A stretch of 64,000 bases of DNA, from contig WION01000058.1 in assembly GCA_015039365.1 (NCBI GenBank), positions 1 through 64,000 on the forward strand. The letters run 5' to 3'. A program made the translations under genes and the position numbers. This DNA comes from Amanita rubescens. Its lineage: Eukaryota; Basidiomycota; Agaricomycetes; Agaricales; Amanitaceae. Of this stretch, positions 56,987 through 64,000 are shown in pieces. The notes under the pieces are model-generated. The model did no database searches and had not been told where the DNA came from. It saw only the letters and a program-made list of their open reading frames with translations. How positions within the stretch are numbered: position 1 is the stretch's first letter; each line of letters starts with the position of its first letter.

Positions 56987-59900
56987 ATGTCGGTCAGTGT
57001 TGATACCACTTACCCAGAATCATCCTGATGCTCTAACATTTTGTTTCAGGGGACAGTAGCTCTTCGTCAGCAGTAAGCGTAAAGCCAAATTTACCAATCC
57101 GATCACATATATACTTACTTGTATAGGGAACACCGGGTGGAGGTTCAACGATGGCAAGCAACGCGGATGGAACAGCAAGCGGAGATTGACCGTCAGCGCC
57201 AAGCTGTAGAATCAGAAAAGCAGGTTGTGCTTCGACAGCAAGCCCAGCTCTCGGCTAAGGCGGACCATGTGCGAGGTGACCGCAATAATGTCCGACATGA
57301 ACTTTCTGTCGCACAGCGAGACCAGGAAAATCTTGCCAACAGAGAGCAAGAGGTCCAAAAACTTGAGGACGTACGTAAACGGAATAGGTATGTTCATATC
57401 ATTTGATTCCAACGCTTTCCTGACTTGGCAATGGTTTAATTATGAAGAACCAACTCTGAGGCATACATAGAAGATCATTTTGCTACCTTGAGTCCTAGAG
57501 CTGTCGTCGAACATTTGACGTGAGCCGCTGCACTACCTCGTAACACCACACATTACTCAGTATACATGATATAGTCACTCGAGCCCTCGCGTTAGGAAAC
57601 ACGCCATGGACAATGTATCGGCAGCTCGCTTCAAGGCAGAAGACATAGCCCCATACATACTTCCTAAGCTGCATCAGCTCATCTCAGTGCCCAGCCAGCC
57701 AGAAGGTTCCGTTATGCAATTTGCAGAAACAGTTATTTCGTCCCCTCCAATGGCAAAAGCACTCGCACGCTGTGGGGACTGTCCCCGGCTAGCCGACTAC
57801 CTTGTCGAGAAGAACCAATATGTCAATCAACTGGCCATCGCCGCTCTCCGGCAAGTGATTAGATCGGAACCGATAGACGTGAAAGCTGCCTATGATGCCC
57901 TCGCTGTAGTAGTCCCTGAAATCCCAGTATCATCGACGAGATCGCCCCATCCTGCAGTAGCATTCATTGAAGAATTGACCCCCAAAATCATTGCGGATTG
58001 TTTTAACAATGGTTTATGGAACACCGTCTCTCCGTTGGTCGCTCACAGAATTGACTCCATTCGAAGAGTTGCATTGCAAAAGATCGTCCTGGAGGCGCAG
58101 CGCTCGGACCGAACACGACATGGACTTGTGGAAGCGAACACCTTGGGCCTGCTGGATCAGCAATATCAATTACCTTCGCCTCCACCGGATGTCCTTGACT
58201 TCTTTATTCAACTTGTTCGCCTGCTTGCGGATAAAATGTGTCGTCGCGTTGAGAGCGTCCTTTGGCTTCTGCGTCGAATTGAGCGATCCAAACTCAAGGA
58301 TTAACACGTCCGTTCTTGAAGTTCTTCGTACCTGCTCCATGAAGCGAGATCCCGCCATCTATGACATCTTCGTACAAGCGGAGGTGTTGCGACGGCTTAA
58401 CGAACCCCCTACTCCGCCATCTTTGGAAGTCAACGCATTGATTTGCGGACTTTTACCGATCCTAGCCGTCCCGCATGCGCGTAAGAAACAACTTTCGGTG
58501 GTAATCGGATTTTTGGACCACTCTGAATCGACGATATCAAGCGCCTGCCTTATAGCGTGCAAAAAGGTTGTCGAGTCGACTGTCGACGATCGTGCCTGTC
58601 TATATTCGGAACTTTTGAACCTCAACTTTACAAAGGAAAGCTCTTTGAAACTTTGTGACTATGCAATGCCGGTCTTCTGCAAGGACTGGGCGGCTGCTGG
58701 TGACTTTGCTAGGATTGCAAAGTTACTTACTCACAGTGAACGGCGTATCCGCGCTGCTGCTCACCGAGTATGGAATGATGCCATCGTCAACACACCTTCT
58801 ACTCGGGCGAAAATTGTTCGCGACGACCTTTTAGGCATTATCTTCGAGCTTTGCAGCTCTCAGTACGAGGATTGCATTGTCGTCGGCTATCAATCACTGC
58901 CTTACATGGCCGTAGAAATTGTCAAGGCAGGAACCAACTATGCTCGCCAACTCGTCAAATTACTTAATCATCCTCGAGTGGAGTTACGACGAGCAGCGCT
59001 ACAAGGCATTCAAGTCGTTTCTGAAGGCAGTAACGCAAATTGCGAAGTCCTGCTGTCTGTTGAAGCATTCGAAGAGTTGACGCTAGCTCTGCAAACGAAT
59101 CCTCAGGATAGTATAGATACTACAAGTAAAATTCTCATCCGACTGGCGCCACTCCTATCAAAATCATCTGATGCATGTGCTCGACTACTTCAACTACTCG
59201 AGTATGTGTTTTTACTTCAAATGTCATCATACAACCTACTGACCATGGAATCGACAAAGTTCCGGAGACCCACAAGTGGTGGGTGCAACACGTGCCGCAT
59301 TATCCAGCATCTCGCATACGAATATGGAATATCGCGAGACTTTACGCAACATCATATTAGATCGTCTTCTGGTTGCGTCGGACCCACAGATCGAGTTTAC
59401 AGCCCTCGCCATCAAAAGTTGGATTGGCCCCGACCTTGCACAGCTAAACGACTTTGAAACATTTTTCGACCTGGTTTCTCATTCAAACAAATCCATCCAG
59501 GCCGCAGCTCTGTCTTCTCTCAAACAGAGGATGTCAGAACGAGAGTACCAAGAGTCGCTGGAAAGAGCCAATATCATTTTTATTCTGCGTTCCCTTTCTT
59601 CCAGTAATGATAATCCAGATGCGATCAGCTTCGTTGCATTCGCCTTACCTGCAATGGCGCTCACTCTGGCCCACAACAATCACGTAGACGTTGTCCTCCA
59701 GCTGCTAGCTTGTGATGAACAACAAATTCGCGAGGGAGCAGCAACTGCAATCGAAAATATTGCGAATGGGTCCGTGAACGATAGACAGCACCTGCTTGAT
59801 GTGGACATTCTAGAGAGATTAATCGTGGGTAACGGGACTCTGGGACAGACGAACTTGCAGCTCTCATCTACCCTTATCCCGAAACTTTCGCTTGATTATC

Positions 59901-62900
59901 TTCGTGCGGGGAAAGTGGACTTCATACTCGGTTTAGTGGAGTGAGTGTTTTTTTAGTTATTGGTCTGGATCTAACTGACAGGTTTGTAGCCATTCCCAGC
60001 AACATATCCGTACGGCGGCAACTAGGTCAGTCACCACCATGGCAGGCGGAGCCCCAGAAGATAGAGCAAAATTACGACATGCGTTATTACCACGATTGAA
60101 TGGCCCATCTCCATCTGCCGTATTACGCGAGGTAGCGGCTAACAGTCTTTCGCGAATGGTGGCACGCGACATGGTAAAAGATGGAGACTTGCTTCAACTC
60201 TTCCGCCTGTTTGAAAACGGAGACCCTCGTATTAGAGCACCTGTCATTGCTGAACTTCGGTCTTTCATTCAAGCATCTGACGAAACGGCCCGCAGACGCA
60301 TTGTCGATGCAGACATTCTCCCAGCAATCTTACATGCAGGTTTTCGTGGCAAGGATGACCTTATTGCATTCACCGCCGATTGTGTTCTTCCGATTCTGGG
60401 TCCTTCGTTCAGTCAAAACGATGGTGGAACATCTATAGCCCCTCTGCTAGATCATAATGAGCCTCGAATTCGTACAGCTGCAGCTATGGCGCTTAAGGCT
60501 GTGGTCGATTCTCGGTACGGCAATGTGGAGAACATGGTCAAGACCGGGATGATCTCAAAACTTCATTCAGTCATGGATGGAGATAACAACGTCCGTGACC
60601 TGTGGTGCCATCTTCTTCCAAAGGCGGCGCCTTTCTTGTCAGTCCGCACTGAGATCGAGATTTTGTTCACAAGCTTAGGGTACGCCTTCCGACTATTCAA
60701 ATGTTTTTTTCACGCCAAATTTCCAAATACAGAGATGACCGTGAAATTGTGCGAGAGTCAACCATGGAAGCAATTGACATAATGGCGAAGACCTCAAAAG
60801 AAACGCAAAATAATTTGTTTCCTACCTTGATGCACTACCTCGATGAACCCCCTGATTATGCACTGGCGACGATCGCTCAAGGTATGTATGGCGTACATGG
60901 AACATGAAAACCAATACTCATCCGTATTTCCGTACTACACGTAAAGCTATTTCTCTATCGGGATTTGCGTTCGTATCGAACGGCAAGGAAGCCGAGCTTC
61001 TATATATTGTCGAGTAAGCTGTGTTATTTCCGCCCTCTCATGCATTATACTGACCATTTTAATCAGACATGGCAATCCGGTTCTGGTCGCACCAGCTGTT
61101 GACGCGGTCATTGAGCTTCTGTCCGAAGGCGGCGACTATGAACATCGAAAGCTCATGGAGGCGGGAATTTTCAATGTCACCCTCAGATTCCATCAAAACC
61201 CTTCAGACCGAGACCTTTCTCTCAAACTTCTTTACGATATCATCTCTCATCTGACCCACGTCATTATTCTCAAAGAGGGGCTTGCTAAACAATTATTAGA
61301 TCTATTTGAGTCAGTCGTAAACATTCTAGCGCATCTCAAGTTCTCATTCCTTGTTTCTCTATTCCAGTGACCCGGATACTCGCCTCTCACAGGTGTTATG
61401 TCAGTCGTTGTGTAATGATTCAAGAGTCTTGGGAAGTTTTACTTTCCCAACACTGTTACCCATGTTAGCTAGCGCAGATAGAATACGCAACCCATCTGTT
61501 TCTAGGCTTCTCCGCCACTGGGCACCAGATATGGTATCACGACTTATGGAGGTCAGACAGGTGGACATTATTCTCAAAGTATTCAAGTATGTGCGCTCAG
61601 TTGTTAAACCTTCCGTGATCGCTCATGATGTCATTTTCCAGTGCCAGGGATTCGGCGGTTACTAAGGCCTACCTTCAAGAAATTCGTAACAATGCGATCG
61701 ATGCTACGGAGGAAGAAAAAGACTTACTAGTAGATGAACCTCAGTTTGTGCCTGCCCTGGGCAACTATCTGAAAAGTCCTGACGTAATGCTACGGCGCAT
61801 TTCGTCGGAGATTGTTGAAATTTTATCAAACGGCTCGGCCTTCCGTTCTGGAAGAATAATGGAAGAAGGCATCGGTAGTTCCCTGGCATGGGTCGCAGTG
61901 TAAGCCCATATATCCCATTCACTTGCTCGATTGACCGAACGGTACGCTTCAGGAACGGCGACTCGAAGGAGGCACAGCATGCCAGCATCAATGCATTAGC
62001 TACCCTCCTCTCAGCAGCTCCAGACCACGCCAATCAGCTTGTGTCGGACAGCCTCTCAGCTCTCTGCCACATTTTGGAGGATCCCCATCGCTCGTTAGAT
62101 GTTCATTCCAGCTCACTTAGTCTTCTGACTACCATCGCTCAACACTCGTCGTGGCACCGGATCATCATTGAGAGCGGAATCACCCTGTCGCTTGTCGTGT
62201 GGTTGAGGTAGGAGATGAAATGTCGCCGGTTGACCATCGTTGTGTTGACGTACCTTGGCTCGTCTAGTCCTCAACACAGCATCACCGACGCCAAGTGCAA
62301 GCAATTCACATTTAAAATCTGCCAAGAAATTGCTCAGAAATCCGATTCTGGCCGTAAATCCTTGATTGACAATGGAATCTTACCAGTACTCCTACGTTTA
62401 GCCACCAGCCATATAGGAACCTACGTGGTTAATGCTTGCAAAATTTTCAATGCGCTAGCATATTCTGGAATATATCGTGAAACGTTGGTTGAAGCGGGCG
62501 CCAAGAAGGCTATGGAGCGTATTGCGAGGTGCGTATTCTATATTTTTGGTAAGATGAAAGCATGTTTAATCAAGGTACCGTCACCTAGTGTCTTCTATCC
62601 GTCGACCCTTACAAATAGCCAGGATAAAAGTAAGGCGCAGGAAGCTGCCAAGCAGGTTCTTAAGACATTCAAGTCGACAAAGTTAGTCCTGTTCCCTATT
62701 CTGAGTTAACGAGGTGTACTCAAGAACAAATCAGGAATTCTACCCCAGGTACCAGTCATTCATCCAGTTTACCGAATTCTCTGCGTTCCCGTAGAAGCAT
62801 GATAATCCTACCGAGTCGATCAGCATCAACAGGCCTGCCCGCCAGTGCAGGGATGAATGTTCCAACCCACGAAACAGCACGTGGCCAAGTACGTCCCTGC

Positions 62901-63515
62901 TTTATTTAACAAGTTGAAATTGAGCCGCATCCTTCTATTCTATAGGTTAGATGGCATGTATTAGAGTCTGCTGCTGACTACAATACCGCAGACACCATGT
63001 ACCAATACCAGCGTGATGAGGTTCTCCTCGACGGCAATAGACCACCCGGACCGCAAAACCCTGGGTCTATTGGACATGTACGCAGGTCGACTGATCCTGA
63101 ATATGGGGTTTTACGAACTCGTCCGAGTCGCCTAACGGGGATAGAGGAAGATCGTGTTGTGGATGCTCCTTCACAAGTACACGAGGATAGGATCAGCCCA
63201 CCTGATGGAACAGATGTCAGGCGGCGTACCGTCGGCGTGACGGCAAGAGCGAGTTTTACTAGAGAGCCCGCCGTGCCTCGAAGCATGAATTGGCCTCTAG
63301 GCGAAAATTCTGGGCGACTTGGGGCCGGTTCTGAGCAAGGTAGCGAGATACCAGTATCATCGTATCACACGGCGAGATCAACGCTAGGCGGTGAAGCGGG
63401 GTTGGAACGACGTGCGGGAAGTTCTGAGTTTGGCACCGATATATCGGTGCCATCCTATCACACGATGCCAGTAACATCTGCGAGGCCCGGACGCAGGACC
63501 TATCGTAACACATAG
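56987..63515 (+). CDS. ARM/HEAT-repeat protein with N-terminal coiled coil
   Basis: The first coding exon is only 6 nt (56987-56992, ATG TCG), followed by 57050-57072, 57127-57387, 57448-57519 and 57575 onwards, with about 20 exons in all. The frame MS + GTVALRQQ + EHRVEVQRWQATRMEQQAEI opens a ~90-residue coiled coil rich in Q, E and R. A superhelix of ARM/HEAT-like repeats then runs to about 62.7 kb, for example RQLVKLLNHPRVELRRAALQ, VVLQLLACDEQQIREGAATA and PLLDHNEPRIRTAAAMALKA. The last exon (about 62990-63515) is disordered and arginine-rich, with a duplicated motif (EIPVSSYHTARST / DISVPSYHTMPVT). Estimated length is about 1,800 residues. It is probably a scaffold; no specific partner can be named. 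Some joins near 59.2 and 62.6 kb are approximate. Confidence 0.7.
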
Positions 63516-63815
63516 TCCCTCTACTATTCAGAGAATGCGGTTTTCACAGTTATTTAGTCTATCTTGGGTGCTATTACTTTAGGAGAGTTTTGTACAACAT
63601 ACACGAGCAAATTTTTATGTAAAGTTCACTACAATCAGCGATCGCAAAAAGGAAGAGGTGAAAAGGGATATAAACCAACCATGGTCTAGAGTTTTTGAAA
63701 AGGCAACAAGAAATGTTCATAACTAGTATATGTTGTCATCACACCACCGTCGTCCATGTTCTGGCAATGGATCTTGAACGCAATAGTACCATTAATTCGT
63801 CTCGGAATTTAGAAG
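63516..63815. other. intergenic, no gene seen
   Basis: 3' flank of the ARM-repeat gene; AT-rich, with no coding evidence. Confidence 0.5.
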
Positions 63816-63819
63816 GAAT

Positions 63820-63993
63820 GCCCTTGAATTACGCAAACTGGTCAAAGGCCACGCTGGGATAGCTGGCAATGAAGGAGCAGACCACCTTGCCAATATAGCC
63901 CAACCACACACATCAGGAAAAACTGAGATTCTTAAAAATTCTAAATTTCCCCATTGCTTTGAAGCAGGTAAAACTATACCTCGGAACTTGTAA
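63820..63993 (+). pseudogene. non-LTR retrotransposon RNase H fragment
   Basis: The frame reads ELRKLVKGHAGIAGNEGADH, then LANIAQPHTSGKTEILKNSK, and ends at a TAA at 63991. V-K-G-H-x-G-x-x-G-N-E-x-A-D is the RNase H signature found downstream of reverse transcriptase in Tad/I-type LINEs. Nothing upstream matches reverse transcriptase, so only this piece is present in the window. Confidence 0.75.
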
Positions 63994-64000
63994 CTAGGTA

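Overview
The window reads as genomic DNA of a mushroom-forming basidiomycete (Agaricomycetes). Genes are cut by many 45-60 nt introns with CTRAY-like branch sites. The recognisable housekeeping genes are of fungal type: CAND1/TIP120, mitochondrial proline dehydrogenase and an Sfm1-type SPOUT methyltransferase. The transposon content (PIF/Harbinger, hAT, non-LTR retrotransposon pieces) also fits. I saw no rRNA, tRNA or CRISPR array.

Region 1 (0.5-21.4 kb) is an accessory array built from two unrelated large helical proteins, here called A and B. They lie head-to-head around a shared intergenic stretch that carries an ~88 bp satellite. A1 (500-3039, minus) and A2 (9873-12385, minus) have complete nine-exon frames of 705 and 696 codons. 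B1 (14189-17751, plus) has a complete 13-exon frame of 966 codons. A3 and B2 are decayed copies; B2 keeps an open N-terminal third after a clean internal deletion. Both proteins combine long amphipathic helices with buried hydrophobic segments, the layout of alpha-helical pore-forming toxin pairs. That role is inference. Between the copies lie an orphan 171-codon gene, an HNH_2-type nuclease gene, LINE debris, an inverted duplication, and a proline dehydrogenase pseudogene whose middle is inverted. The intact proline dehydrogenase follows at 21.7-23.65 kb.

Region 2 (23.7-34.8 kb) holds CAND1, a small kinase-like gene, a second HNH_2-type gene and sparse DNA with a small ORF. Region 3 (34.9-40.8 kb) is a host gene split by a 5.35 kb PIF/Harbinger element. 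The Myb-like ORF of that element is itself split by a 1.57 kb foldback hAT-like element. Region 4 (41.5-45.1 kb) has a PD-(D/E)XK-like gene and a secreted cysteine-containing protein.

Region 5 (47.3-51.9 kb) is in my view the most novel part. It holds three related genes for small proteins with a signal peptide and one membrane segment. Their tails are assembled from phase 2-2 micro-exons of 12, 18, 21, 33, 39, 42, 42 and 42 nt. All three share a 22-nt 5'-leader motif that can fold into a hairpin, and a relic of the same motif plus start codon sits alone at 28.4 kb.

Region 6 (52.3 kb to the end) holds the Sfm1-type methyltransferase with a 10-nt micro-exon, a long disordered serine-rich protein, a ~6.5 kb ARM/HEAT-repeat gene, and a piece of LINE RNase H at the right edge.
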